Source: an uncultured Collinsella sp. (GTDB lineage: Bacteria; Actinomycetota; Coriobacteriia; Coriobacteriales; Coriobacteriaceae). Taken from it: a DNA stretch of 64,000 bases. The notes beneath the pieces were generated by a model. That model saw only the letters and a program-made list of their open reading frames with translations. It did no database searches and was not told the origin of the DNA. The stretch covers positions 1 through 64,000 of the forward strand of contig UQXA01000004.1 in the NCBI GenBank assembly GCA_900544865.1, in the 5' to 3' direction. The first letter of the stretch is position 1, and each line of letters begins with the position of its first letter. Shown here piece by piece: positions 45,161 to 53,364 of this stretch. Made by a program: the position numbers and the translations under genes.

Positions 45161-45643
45161 ATGATGTTTAGGCCCTTACGTCGAAAGAAACGCGCCATCA
45201 CTGACGAGGAAGCGCGCAAGTTGCTCGCCACCTGCAAGCGCGGCGTCTTTGCCGTCAACGGCGATGATGGCTACCCCTATGCCATTCCCGTCAACTACTT
45301 CTTTGACGCCGAGCACGACAAGATTTATTTCCATGGCGCCAAAGCCGGCCACAAGGTCGACGCACTCAAACGCGATGACAAGATCTGCTTTACCGTTTAC
45401 GGTAACGAGTGGTATAAGGACGATGACTGGGCTCCCTACGTTATGAGTACCGTGGTCTTTGGCCGTTGTCGCCTGGTTGATGAGGCGCCTGCATTCATCG
45501 AGGACAAAGTCCGCCAGCTCGCGCTTAAGTACTACCCTTCTGCCGAAGAAGTCGAGGAGGAAATCGCCAAAGACATCAAGGGCGTCCAACTCTACGAGAT
45601 TTCGATTGAGCATCTTTGCGGCAAGCAGATTCAGGAGAAGTAA
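45161..45643 (+). CDS. Pyridoxamine-5'-phosphate-oxidase-fold flavoprotein, NimA-like
   Basis: 160 residues with the FMN-binding split-barrel: CKRGVFAVNGDDGYPYAIPVNYFFD, IYFHGAKAGHKVDALKRDDKICFTVYG. This group includes NimA 5-nitroimidazole reductases, but most members are general FMN proteins. AAAGGAAG precedes two ATGs. Cytoplasmic. It follows the sensor kinase by 38 bases but ends in its own terminator, so cotranscription with the kinase is possible. Confidence 0.85.
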   Translation: MMFRPLRRKKRAITDEEARKLLATCKRGVFAVNGDDGYPYAIPVNYFFDAEHDKIYFHGAKAGHKVDALKRDDKICFTVYGNEWYKDDDWAPYVMSTVVFGRCRLVDEAPAFIEDKVRQLALKYYPSAEEVEEEIAKDIKGVQLYEISIEHLCGKQIQEK

Positions 45644-45669
45644 GCCCCTCAACAGGCCTCATCAATAGC

Positions 45670-45711
45670 AATATGGCCCGGTTCCAACCCACCTCGGAAC
45701 CGGGCCATATG
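45670..45711. terminator. Terminator between convergent flavoprotein and sensor kinase genes
   Basis: ATATGGCCCGGTTCC pairs perfectly with GGAACCGGGCCATAT around a 10-base loop. It is GC-rich, symmetrical and likely to act both ways. Confidence 0.8.
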
Positions 45712-45712
45712 C

Positions 45713-47905
45713 TTATGAAGCGTCGGCGGCTATGTGCGCAAGCGCCTCAACGAGCTCTTGCGAGCTCACAGGCTTGCTCAGGTGCGCGTTCATGCCCGCC
45801 TCACGCGAAAGCCTGCGATCGTCGGCAAAGGCGTTGGCGCTCACGGCGATAATCGGCGTGGTCGCGGCATCCTCACGATCGAGCGCTCGAATCCGACGCG
45901 TGGCCTCAAGGCCATCGATACCGGGCATCATGATATCCATCAACACCACGTCGTACTCGTGCGGCGCGCTCGCGGCAAACATCTCGACGGCAGACTCACC
46001 ATCCTTAGCATGCGTCACGACGGCACCGGCGCGGGCGAGCGTAAACTGTGCAATCTCGGCATTCAGGTCGTTATCCTCTACGAGCAAAACGCGCAAGCCC
46101 TGGAGCGCATCGCCATCTCCCGCGTCCACGCGCACAGCCTGAGGAATCTCGGAGCGCTCGCACTTCTCAAACGGCAGACGGATGGTAAACGTCGTCCCCT
46201 GCCCCAAGATGCTCGTAAAGCTCATGGTTCCGCCCATAAGCTCGACCAACTGTTTGGCAATAGGCGCACCCAGACCAGTTCCCGATGAAGCGCCTTCCAC
46301 CTGTTGCTCCTCGCGACAAAACGGTTCGTAGAGGTGCTGTTGGAACTCCTCGCTCATGCCAATACCGTTATCGGCGATCGTGTATTCATAGACGGGGACG
46401 CCATCCGCTGGCTCCACCTCGCGGCACACCAGGCGGACATAGCCGCCCTGGCGGTTGTACTTGACGGCATTGCCGGCAATATTGAGCAACAAACGCTTGA
46501 GGTGCGTCACGCTCACCCGCGCATAGGGATGATTAAGCGTCTGCTGGTCGGAGATAATTGTCACCAGACGCTCCTCGGCCTGGCGCTCCAGAATATCGCG
46601 CACTTCACAGTTGAGGGCCACCAAATTTATGGGCACGAGGTTCAGGTCGACCTGCCCGCTCTCCAGGCGACTCATATCGAGCGCCTCGTTGGCAAGGTCG
46701 AGCAGCAATCCCGATGCCGTCCAGATTTTTGAGCGGCACTCAGTCTGCTTTTGCAGATCGTCCGCATTGGCATCGCCAACCTCGACCATGCCGCGAATGC
46801 CGTTGATGGGCGTGCGCAGATCGTGGCTCATGCGACGCAGAAACTCTGTCTTTGCCGAGTTGGCAGACGAGGCCTCACGCGCCGCCTTTGCCAGCTTGTC
46901 GCCATAGTCGCGCTCCTGCTGCAGCAAGTCCGTCAAACGTCGACGATCAGCGCGGCGACGCACCGTCACAACAACGGCTATAACACCGCCGTAGAGCACC
47001 AGCACGCCGGCGGCAACAGCCGCGGCGACCTCAAAGTAGCGCTGCGCCGAGGCATAGGTATACACATAGAATTTGTGCGCTTTTCCAAATGTGCCCAAAT
47101 ACCACTCGCCGTCGGCGTTAACCAATCTGACCTTACCAGCCAGGCATCGATCCTTAATACCGTCGACAATGAAGACATCCGTCGCAGGCAGATCGAACAC
47201 GCCCAATACGGTGGGTTCAACGGCATTGGTCGCAACGACCTTGCCGTCGCTTTCGATCACGATATTGCCGCTATCGATGGTTTCATAGCCTTCGAGCAAA
47301 CTCTGCAGTTTGAGCGTATTGCTTGCAACCGCCTTCGCGCTCTGATGCCTTACCGCGATAACGATACCCTCGCCATCCCGCCGGGTCACGCAACCAATGT
47401 CTGCAACCGAATCATCCGAAAGCGTAATGCGGGCGGTATAGGACTTAAGCGGATGAGTTGCCACCTCCAGCACGGGCGCTTCCTTGAGATACGTAGCGAG
47501 CGACCCGTAGCCCACATCGCCCGTCGAGGACTCGGACACCAAATTGCCCGATGCATCCGTCACAATCAGCGCGCTCACGTTGAACTGGTCGGCGTATTGC
47601 TCCAGCATGGCGTTATCCACCGAACCGTCGCGCTCCATATCGCGAGCAGCCTCTCCGGCAATCTCCATAACGCGAATCAGGTTTTTGGTCGCATAGGCGC
47701 TGTTGAACGCGTCGTAGGAAAGGCTCTGCGTCGCCACGTAATCGACAACGTCGGCAAAGCGCTGCTCGGCTTGGGCCGTCGTGTAACCGTAGCTCATCAT
47801 GCCGGCAACAACCGAGAACGCTATCCCCAGCAGAGCGACAAGGAGCCATGCCCCTGTCGAACGATTGCCCCGCTCCTGAGCGGCGTGGTCGGGCGCATCG
47901 ATCAT
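45713..47905 (-). CDS. Hybrid sensor histidine kinase with dCACHE-like sensor
   Basis: 730 residues. TM1 (about 18-40), an extracytoplasmic region of about 250 residues with a CACHE-like pattern, TM2 (about 292-315), HisKA with His361 in MSHDLRTPINGI, HATPase (NIAGNAVKYN, DNGIGM, GTGLGA) and a receiver domain with Asp657 (LMDIMMPG). Translation is coupled to the upstream solute-binding lipoprotein by a 4-base ATGA overlap, so the lipoprotein probably delivers ligand to this kinase. Kinase and receiver regions resemble the fused kinase at 42318. Confidence 0.92.
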   Translation of the reverse strand: MIDAPDHAAQERGNRSTGAWLLVALLGIAFSVVAGMMSYGYTTAQAEQRFADVVDYVATQSLSYDAFNSAYATKNLIRVMEIAGEAARDMERDGSVDNAMLEQYADQFNVSALIVTDASGNLVSESSTGDVGYGSLATYLKEAPVLEVATHPLKSYTARITLSDDSVADIGCVTRRDGEGIVIAVRHQSAKAVASNTLKLQSLLEGYETIDSGNIVIESDGKVVATNAVEPTVLGVFDLPATDVFIVDGIKDRCLAGKVRLVNADGEWYLGTFGKAHKFYVYTYASAQRYFEVAAAVAAGVLVLYGGVIAVVVTVRRRADRRRLTDLLQQERDYGDKLAKAAREASSANSAKTEFLRRMSHDLRTPINGIRGMVEVGDANADDLQKQTECRSKIWTASGLLLDLANEALDMSRLESGQVDLNLVPINLVALNCEVRDILERQAEERLVTIISDQQTLNHPYARVSVTHLKRLLLNIAGNAVKYNRQGGYVRLVCREVEPADGVPVYEYTIADNGIGMSEEFQQHLYEPFCREEQQVEGASSGTGLGAPIAKQLVELMGGTMSFTSILGQGTTFTIRLPFEKCERSEIPQAVRVDAGDGDALQGLRVLLVEDNDLNAEIAQFTLARAGAVVTHAKDGESAVEMFAASAPHEYDVVLMDIMMPGIDGLEATRRIRALDREDAATTPIIAVSANAFADDRRLSREAGMNAHLSKPVSSQELVEALAHIAADAS

Positions 47906-48771
47906 GACAGGCCCTCCATATTCAAAAATGGCGAAGGGTCATCAAAGTACTTTGACACCAGACGTTCCATGGTGCCATCGGCAAGCATTTCTTGGTAGGC
48001 ATGAGTGAGCTTGACGTCGATGCCGCGCGTATCGTTGATATCGAAAGCGGTGCCCAAACCAACCTCTAGCAGCGGCTCATCCAAAATGCGATATGTCACA
48101 CCATAGTCTTTTTCGTAGGTGAGGAACGAGGACTCATGCGCGGCGACAGCGTCGACCAGGCCCTCGACGAGCGCCGGGTTCAGATATGAACCGTCCGAAA
48201 AGCTGTAGAGCTCCTTGATCTGCGGAACGTTTTCATTTGTGCGATTGAGCAAAATGCCCTCGGGCTTGGTGGTGGACTGAACCGCCACGATCTTATCCTC
48301 AAGATCGGCAAGCGTGTAGATATCGCTCTGGGGATCGACCGCGACCACCTGGCGGCTCGCAAGGTACGGGCCGGCCCAACGATATTCGTTTTCGCGACCC
48401 GTCATGCTAAAGCTGCCCATGACGCAATCGAGTTCGCCGCTCGCCAGCAGCTCTTTCTTCTTTTCCCAGTCGATCAGCTGGTATTTTGGCTTATAACCAA
48501 TGCGGGCCAAAGCCTCGGTCAATATCTCGACATCCAGGCCAACGATATCGCCGTACTCGTCGGTATACACAAACGGTGGATAGAGGTCACTGCCGACGTT
48601 GAGCGTCTTAAGGTTGTCGTCCTTGGCCTGCGAGGCGTCCGGGGCTTTTGATGCTGGCGTCGAGGCTTCGTCATTGTGCCCGGAACAGCCGGCCATCGCT
48701 ATGACAAAGGCGCTCGCCACTGCAAGCGCGACAAACAACGAAATGGCAGCCGAGCGACGGGGTCTTTTCAT
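47902..48771 (-). CDS. Family-3 solute-binding lipoprotein
   Basis: 289 residues. Lipobox MAGC (Cys29) follows a hydrophobic signal. The mature part has the SBP_bac_3 pattern (SDLYPPFVYTDEYGDIVGLDVEILTEALARIG) typical of amino-acid-binding proteins. There is no ABC permease or ATPase nearby; instead the gene overlaps a sensor kinase, so it is probably a sensory ligand carrier and not a transport component. An AATGGTT repeat region lies upstream. Confidence 0.9.
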   Translation of the reverse strand: MKRPRRSAAISLFVALAVASAFVIAMAGCSGHNDEASTPASKAPDASQAKDDNLKTLNVGSDLYPPFVYTDEYGDIVGLDVEILTEALARIGYKPKYQLIDWEKKKELLASGELDCVMGSFSMTGRENEYRWAGPYLASRQVVAVDPQSDIYTLADLEDKIVAVQSTTKPEGILLNRTNENVPQIKELYSFSDGSYLNPALVEGLVDAVAAHESSFLTYEKDYGVTYRILDEPLLEVGLGTAFDINDTRGIDVKLTHAYQEMLADGTMERLVSKYFDDPSPFLNMEGLS

Positions 48772-48802
48772 CGAGCTCCAGACGATCCTGTTTACAGACT
48801 GA

Positions 48803-48850
48803 AATGGTTAAAAATAATAGCAAATGAAACCATTCGAACGCCCAATGGTT
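48803..48850. promoter_or_regulatory. AATGGTT repeat sites upstream of the sensor lipoprotein
   Basis: AATGGTT at 48803-48809, its complement AACCATT at 48828-48834, and AATGGTT again at 48844-48850. They surround an AT-rich stretch suitable for a promoter and may be operator half-sites. Confidence 0.45.
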
Positions 48851-48864
48851 ACAGACGCCTTACC

Positions 48865-48904
48865 ATGCGGGGCCTTCCAGCCGACCCGGCAGAAGGCCCC
48901 GCAT
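48865..48904 (-). terminator. Hairpin after the aminotransferase gene
   Basis: ATGCGGGGCCTTC and GAAGGCCCCGCAT are perfect complements with a 14-base loop. There is no T-run on the - strand. Confidence 0.65.
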
Positions 48905-48915
48905 GCAGCGCACAC

Positions 48916-50130
48916 TTACCGTGCATTAAAAACGTAGCGGTCCAGGCGGTCGCACGCTTCCCTTACGCGCGAAAGCGGCAGGGCCAGATTCACGCGAATG
49001 TGGCAAGGCCCGTGGAACGGGCGGCCGTCCTGATATCCCACGCCCACGCGCGCTCCCTCGTCGAGCAGCCACTGGATATCGCGGCCATGCTCGCGGCACC
49101 ACTCGGTGCAGTCCAGAAACACCATGTACGTGCCCTGCGGACGTGAATAGGACACGCCCTCAAAATGCTCGTCCACATAATTGCAGAAGTACTCGATATT
49201 GCCGGCAAGCACCTGGTTGAGCTCGTCCACCCACTCGTAGCCCTGCGGCTGGTAGGCACCGATAAGCGCATGCATGGAGAGGACGTTCATCTCGTTGTAG
49301 TGGGTCTTGTTGGACACGGCGCACACGCGGTCGCGCAGCGTCGCGTTGTAGATAATGTGGTAGCTGCCAACCAAGCCCGCCAGGTTGAACGTCTTGCTCG
49401 GCGCATAGAGGGCAACTGTGCGCATGCGGGCATCCTCGCTCACCGACTGCGTCGGGATATGCTTGTGCCCCGGCAGGATGATATCGGACCAAATCTCGTC
49501 CGAGATCACCACGCAATCGTGCTGGCGATAAATGTCCATGGCGCGCTCGATCTCGTCACGCTCCCACACGCGGCCGCAAGGATTGTGCGGTGAGCAGAAC
49601 ACCGCGGCATGAATGTGGTTTTGGGCGAGTTTGCACTCCATGTCCTCAAAGTCCATACGCCACACGCCCTGGTCGTCAAGCTTAAGCGGGCTGTGGACAA
49701 TACGATAGCCCGCGGCCTCGATGGACTTGGTAAAGCCGATGTAGGTAGGGCTGTGGACCAGCACCGCATCGCCTGGCTGAACATACGCACGCAGCGTCGA
49801 CACGACACCGCCCAGCACGCCGTTTTCGTAGCCGATATGTTCAGGGCGCAGACCCTCGACGCCATTGCGGCGGCTCTGCCATTCGATGATGCGGTCGAAA
49901 TACTCGGAGCGCGGGTTAAAGTAGCCAAACATGGGATGCTGAGCGCGCTGAATGATGTGCTCCTGGACCGTGGGCACCGTGGCAAAATTCATGTCGGCCA
50001 CCCACATGGGAATGCGGTCGAAGCCCTCGTCGGGTGCGTTCGGAGCCATACCGGGGATCTCGCCCCAGGAGTCAACGGCGATGGAGTCCATGCCGTGGCG
50101 ATCGATTAGCGAGCTAAAGTCGTATTTCAT
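48916..50130 (-). CDS. MalY/PatB-family aminotransferase (probable cystathionine beta-lyase)
   Basis: 404-residue PLP enzyme of fold type I. Signs: PMWVADMNFATVPTV at the N-terminus, CSPHNPCGRVW, VISDEIWSDI, and the PLP lysine in APSKTFNLAG. MalY/PatB proteins mostly cleave C-S bonds of cystathionine or cysteine conjugates, releasing homocysteine, pyruvate and ammonia. GGGAGC precedes the ATG. Single gene; together with the MetE-like enzyme it could serve methionine supply, although they are 45 kb apart. Confidence 0.9.
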   Translation of the reverse strand: MKYDFSSLIDRHGMDSIAVDSWGEIPGMAPNAPDEGFDRIPMWVADMNFATVPTVQEHIIQRAQHPMFGYFNPRSEYFDRIIEWQSRRNGVEGLRPEHIGYENGVLGGVVSTLRAYVQPGDAVLVHSPTYIGFTKSIEAAGYRIVHSPLKLDDQGVWRMDFEDMECKLAQNHIHAAVFCSPHNPCGRVWERDEIERAMDIYRQHDCVVISDEIWSDIILPGHKHIPTQSVSEDARMRTVALYAPSKTFNLAGLVGSYHIIYNATLRDRVCAVSNKTHYNEMNVLSMHALIGAYQPQGYEWVDELNQVLAGNIEYFCNYVDEHFEGVSYSRPQGTYMVFLDCTEWCREHGRDIQWLLDEGARVGVGYQDGRPFHGPCHIRVNLALPLSRVREACDRLDRYVFNAR

Positions 50131-50242
50131 GCTGAGCTCCCGTGCAAAGTAGACTGTTTCGATAGGCGTTATTGTCCACCAGCGTGGGCGGTTTTAGCAT
50201 GGGGTTTGGCGCTTAATTTGACGGGTGCGGACGAATGGCCGG

Positions 50243-50980
50243 TTAGTCTCGCGCGTCGTTGACGGCAACTACGGTTAGCTGGGTTTCATCGACCGTAAAC
50301 GATATGTCGAGCCCGGCGAAGGCCAGATGATAGACGCGGTTCGGCTCGTGCTTGCTGCCTGCGCGGCGCGGGTCTTGGCGCAGGACCTCGACCAGGCCGG
50401 GGAGCTTTGTGGGCGGGACCATATCCTGCAGCGTCTGCGGGAACTCGATGTCGAGCTCTTGCCACGGAGCATCCTCAATCCAGCCGCCGGTCGCATCCGG
50501 GTGACAGTCCGCAAACGGAATGTAGGGCTTAATGTCGTAGATGGGCGTGCCGTCGCGCAGATCGGCCCCCAGCACATGGATGATGGGGCCATCGTCGGTG
50601 AGCTCAACGTGATCGAGCCTTACGCAGGTAAGTCCGATAGGATTGGGGCGAAACGGGCTGCGCGTGGCAAAGACGCCCACGCGCTCGGCTCCGCCCAGAC
50701 GCGGCGGGCGCACAGTTTTCGACCACTTGGCATTGGTGCCGGACCTGTCCTGCGTCTTGGCATCGGCAGCTATGTCCTTAGCCGTGCCGCCGGGCGTTCC
50801 GTTTTCGAAGCGCCACAGCAGCCATAGGTGAGAGAAGGAGTCCAGGCCCTCAACCGCTGCGTTGGAGGCAAATTCCGGCTCAAAGACGATGCGTCCCTGC
50901 AGATGAGGCGCCAAAAAGCTGTTGCGCGGAATGCCGAACTTCTGCGGCAGGTCGGTATGTATGTGTGCGATAGGTTCCAT
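50243..50980 (-). CDS. trmO: tRNA-t6A37 methyltransferase, TrmO/TsaA family
   Basis: 245 residues. Methylates N6-threonylcarbamoyladenosine at position 37 of tRNA-Thr. Motifs: EPIAHIHTDLPQKFGIPRN at the N-terminus, GLDSFSHLWLLWRF, and GVFATRSPFRPNPIGLTCVRL, the SAM-binding signature of the family, plus DIKPYIPFAD. The reading frame stays open far upstream to 51919 because it is the shadow of the regulator gene on the other strand. Starts at 50980 or 50989 are both possible; neither has a strong ribosome-binding site. Confidence 0.9.
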   Translation of the reverse strand: MEPIAHIHTDLPQKFGIPRNSFLAPHLQGRIVFEPEFASNAAVEGLDSFSHLWLLWRFENGTPGGTAKDIAADAKTQDRSGTNAKWSKTVRPPRLGGAERVGVFATRSPFRPNPIGLTCVRLDHVELTDDGPIIHVLGADLRDGTPIYDIKPYIPFADCHPDATGGWIEDAPWQELDIEFPQTLQDMVPPTKLPGLVEVLRQDPRRAGSKHEPNRVYHLAFAGLDISFTVDETQLTVVAVNDARD

Positions 50981-51121
50981 GCCGGTCATTGTACGGCATG
51001 GAGGCGTGGGGCGTTGCGCGCAATTCTTCGCCGCGGTCCTCCGTCGTGCAACCAACGGTTGCTTGGAAGGGCACCTGCTGCCGCGTATGCTTAAGCCATC
51101 AACCAGCAGAAAGGAGCCGCT

Positions 51122-51949
51122 ATGGCCTTTGCAGAAAAGCTCATCGCCGTCCGTCGCGCCCATCACCTTACCCAAGAGCAGCTCGCCGCCAAACTCTTTG
51201 TCACGCGCCAAGCCATCAGCCGTTGGGAGCGTGGCGAGGTCACACCGGGCATCGACATGATGAAGCTCATTGCAGCCGTGACCGGCGAGCCACTGTCCCA
51301 CCTGCTCGAAATGCCCGAGCATTATTGCCAGAGCTGCGGCATGACACTCACGCCCGACGACTGCGGCACCGATGCTGCGGGCACCGCGACCGACCATTAC
51401 TGCAAGTGGTGCTACGATCACGGCAAGTACACCTACGAGACCACGATGGAGGCGATGATCGAGGACTGTGCCCCACGGCTGGCGCAAAACACCGGCATGT
51501 CGCTCGACGAAGCCGTCTCGCTCATGGGCGCCGTCCTGCCGCAACTGGAGCGCTGGCGCACCGTGCAGGAAAACGAGGAGCGCTACGGCGCCGAAGCCCG
51601 GAAGCGCTACGGCGACGAGGCGATCGACGCAGCAAACGAAGCACTGCTGGACATGGACCCCGAGACATGGAACGACATGAAGGAACTTGAACGCGCTATT
51701 CTGGGCCAACTCTCGATTGCCATGGGCGATGGCGATGCGAATGGAAGCGAGGCTCGCAAGCTTGTCGCGATGCATCGTCGTTGGATTGGTCTCAACTGGG
51801 GACGCGAACCCCAGAACGAAGCGTACCCGGGCCTCGCCCACGGCTATCTTGCCGACCAGCGCTTTATTGACTACTACGACAAGCCCTGCGGCACCGGAGC
51901 CACGGCGTTTCTGGTCCAAGCCATCGAGTCGTCACTGGTCCGCGCATAG
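51122..51949 (+). CDS. XRE-type HTH / zinc-ribbon / TipAS regulator
   Basis: 275 residues in three parts: an XRE-type HTH (about 5-58, LTQEQLAAKLFVTRQAISRWERG), a zinc ribbon (about 68-105; Cys69, Cys72, Cys94, Cys97 in CQSCGM and CKWCYDHGKYT) and a TipAS-like domain (about 155-272: YGDEAIDAANEALLDMDPETWNDM, MHRRWIGLNW, LADQRFIDYYDKPCGTGATAFLVQAI). TipAS normally follows a MerR HTH and binds thiopeptide antibiotics; here it follows an XRE HTH. AAAGGAG precedes the ATG. Likely a ligand-responsive repressor or activator; the target is unknown. Confidence 0.85.
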   Translation: MAFAEKLIAVRRAHHLTQEQLAAKLFVTRQAISRWERGEVTPGIDMMKLIAAVTGEPLSHLLEMPEHYCQSCGMTLTPDDCGTDAAGTATDHYCKWCYDHGKYTYETTMEAMIEDCAPRLAQNTGMSLDEAVSLMGAVLPQLERWRTVQENEERYGAEARKRYGDEAIDAANEALLDMDPETWNDMKELERAILGQLSIAMGDGDANGSEARKLVAMHRRWIGLNWGREPQNEAYPGLAHGYLADQRFIDYYDKPCGTGATAFLVQAIESSLVRA

Positions 51950-52000
51950 ACCGCGGCGGCTTTGGGTATTTCAATCAAAACCTCAACCGATTGGAGACCT

Positions 52001-52246
52001 ATGGCTACTGATCACGAGCTCGTGCTCTACGTTATGACCGGCTGCCCGTATTGCATAAAGGTCAAGCGCTTTTTGGCCGATAACGGCGTGACCATTCCCG
52101 AGCGCAATATCTCGACCGATACCGAAGCCGAGCAGACACTCATCGCCGTCGGCGGAAAGCGCCAGGTTCCCTGCCTGTTCATCGACGGCAAGCCACTCTA
52201 CGAGTCGAGCGACATCATCGCATGGGTACAGAAGAACCTGCTCTAG
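52001..52246 (+). CDS. Glutaredoxin
   Basis: 81 residues. CPYC redox motif at residues 14-17 in VMTGCPYCIKVKRFL, cis-Pro in RQVPCLFIDGK and the C-terminal SSDIIAWV that contacts glutathione or a similar thiol. TTGGAGA precedes the ATG at 52001. Actinobacteria often lack glutathione, so the thiol partner may be another small thiol or thioredoxin reductase. It lies 51 bases after the TipAS regulator gene and could be cotranscribed. A hairpin of a repeated type follows. Confidence 0.88.
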   Translation: MATDHELVLYVMTGCPYCIKVKRFLADNGVTIPERNISTDTEAEQTLIAVGGKRQVPCLFIDGKPLYESSDIIAWVQKNLL

Positions 52247-52290
52247 CACGCGCACTCTGTCCATCCAAGGAACCCCACCGACCCAAACAT

Positions 52291-52343
52291 GTACGTCAGC
52301 ATCCAAAGTCGACATTTTTCGACATCTTTGGATGCTGGCGTAC
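52291..52343. repeat. Repeated hairpin, family C copy 1 (terminator-like)
   Basis: GTACGTCAGCATCCAAAG pairs with CTTTGGATGCTGGCGTAC; the loop holds a second TCGA pair. TTTT follows. The second copy at 53365 has matching flanks (CCCAAACAT before, AGCTTTT after). Confidence 0.88.
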
Positions 52344-52443
52344 AGCTTTTGGGTAGTCATGGACGCTCTTAGCCGGCTAATTGTTTGAGGCGACCTTTGG
52401 ATTATGGCTGTTTGACGCCTCTGGAAAGGTTTCCGAGAGGGCT

Positions 52444-52673
52444 GTGGTCAAAAAAGGGCAAATATGAGTACTGCTACCTGTTTAGTAGCAGCGATTTTGA
52501 TCACTTCAGGAACTATTCAACGTTCCATACGTCCGTAGACGACGCTATTTCTCCTCATATGTTCAATAAAAGTAGCTCCTAATGGGAACAAATCTCATCA
52601 GAAGCTACTATTTATAGCAAAATAAATGCAACTATAATGGCAACAGTACTCATATTTGCCCTTTTTTGACCAC
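52444..52673. mobile_element. 230-bp element with perfect 30-bp inverted ends (MITE-like)
   Basis: Bases 52444-52473 (GTGGTCAAAAAAGGGCAAAT...) are the exact reverse complement of 52644-52673. The interior is low in GC and has no convincing gene; both arms encode the same spurious SKKGKYEYC peptide outward to inward. No transposase is present, so it would be non-autonomous, or a bidirectional regulatory element. Confidence 0.7.
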
Positions 52674-52724
52674 GACCCTCCAGAATAGCCGCTGAGGACG
52701 ACACTAAATGACAAAATCCGGCAC

Positions 52725-52770
52725 TTGGACGTTCTTATATGACTAGCCATTGAAGGACACCTAACGACTA
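52725..52770. repeat. Degenerate family B repeat, copy 3
   Basis: GGACGTTCTTATATGACTAG-CCATTGAAGGACACCTAACGACTA resembles the units at 27669 and 42129 but has several substitutions. Confidence 0.65.
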
Positions 52771-52893
52771 CTCCCATTCGCGACACACTGTGTCGCGAAT
52801 TAAGCTGGTCCCATTATCGAAGACCAGTGAGAGCTCCTGCTCAGAATCTCGATAGCTTAATAAAGCGCTCCCCTCCGGAAGTTCAATGAGCAT
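52768..52893 (-). CDS. Possible 41-residue ORF or gene remnant
   Basis: A frame with protein-like composition (IELPEGSALLSYRDSEQELS, then FDNGTSLIRDTVCREWE) ends at TAG 52768. No good ribosome-binding site precedes the ATG at 52893, and the frame is open a little further upstream. Its end covers a perfect palindrome (52776-52800). It may be the tail of a decayed gene. Low certainty. Confidence 0.25.
   Translation of the reverse strand: MLIELPEGSALLSYRDSEQELSLVFDNGTSLIRDTVCREWE
52776..52800. repeat. Perfect 25-bp palindrome
   Basis: ATTCGCGACACA-C-TGTGTCGCGAAT. It could be an operator, a hairpin or an insertion scar. No relative was seen elsewhere in the window. Confidence 0.7.
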
Positions 52894-52992
52894 CCAAATT
52901 CCAGGCTGAAAAGCAAAGGAGTATCGAAGCCGTCAATGCTCATTTCCTATCGAACACGCGGGTCAAAACAAGCTAATTAGCCTGATAAACTG

Positions 52993-53024
52993 TTTGTATT
53001 TTTGTCTACAAAACTGTATACAAA
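52993..53024 (+). promoter_or_regulatory. Promoter and operator of the RHH gene
   Basis: TTGTAT (52994-52999), 17 bases, TATACA (53017-53022). Inverted sites overlap it: TTTGT-CT-ACAAA (53001-53012) and TTTGTAT (52993) with ATACAAA (53018-53024). This is the layout of a self-repressed antitoxin promoter. Confidence 0.65.
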
Positions 53025-53076
53025 AAGAGTATCCGTTGACCTCTGCTCGACATTATGCCGATCGATAGGAGGCGCT

Positions 53077-53343
53077 ATGGACGCTAAGCAGCTCGAAAAG
53101 ATGATGGGGTTTGCTCCCGGAGAGTTGGAGAAAGCCGCGGAGGCATACGAAAAAGATGAGTGGCCGAAGGGTCGCACCATCAAGCTGGGAAGGCCGTCGA
53201 TCTCCGATGAGCCAAGCGTTGTTTTATCGGCACGTGTGGGTGAGTCTGTTCTTGATGCGTTTGACGCAAAAGCAAAGCGCCATGGGCAAACACGCACGGA
53301 GCGACTCAGGGAGCTCATCACGCTCGATGCAATGATTGCCTAG
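53077..53343 (+). CDS. Ribbon-helix-helix protein, orphan antitoxin-like
   Basis: 88 residues. AGGAGG precedes the ATG at 53077; an upstream extension to 53002 overlaps the promoter. The C-terminal part (VVLSARVGESVLDAFDAKAKRHGQTRTERLRELITLDAM) has the beta-helix-helix pattern of CopG/RHH DNA-binding domains. The N-terminal half is acidic and helical, as in antitoxins that bind a toxin. No toxin gene follows or precedes, and the gene is bracketed by repeats, so it may be an orphan antitoxin or the regulator of the element. Confidence 0.7.
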   Translation: MDAKQLEKMMGFAPGELEKAAEAYEKDEWPKGRTIKLGRPSISDEPSVVLSARVGESVLDAFDAKAKRHGQTRTERLRELITLDAMIA

Positions 53344-53364
53344 TTACCCACCGCACCCAAACAT

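Noticed and set aside
50990..51919. Long - strand open frame continuous with trmO
   Set aside because: It is antisense to the XRE/TipAS gene, encodes no recognisable domain, and the TrmO N-terminus (EPIAHIHTDLP) begins near 50980.
52385..52786. Two small open frames sharing the peptide SKKGKYEYC
   Set aside because: The shared peptide comes from the inverted ends of the 230-bp element read from both sides; no ribosome-binding sites.
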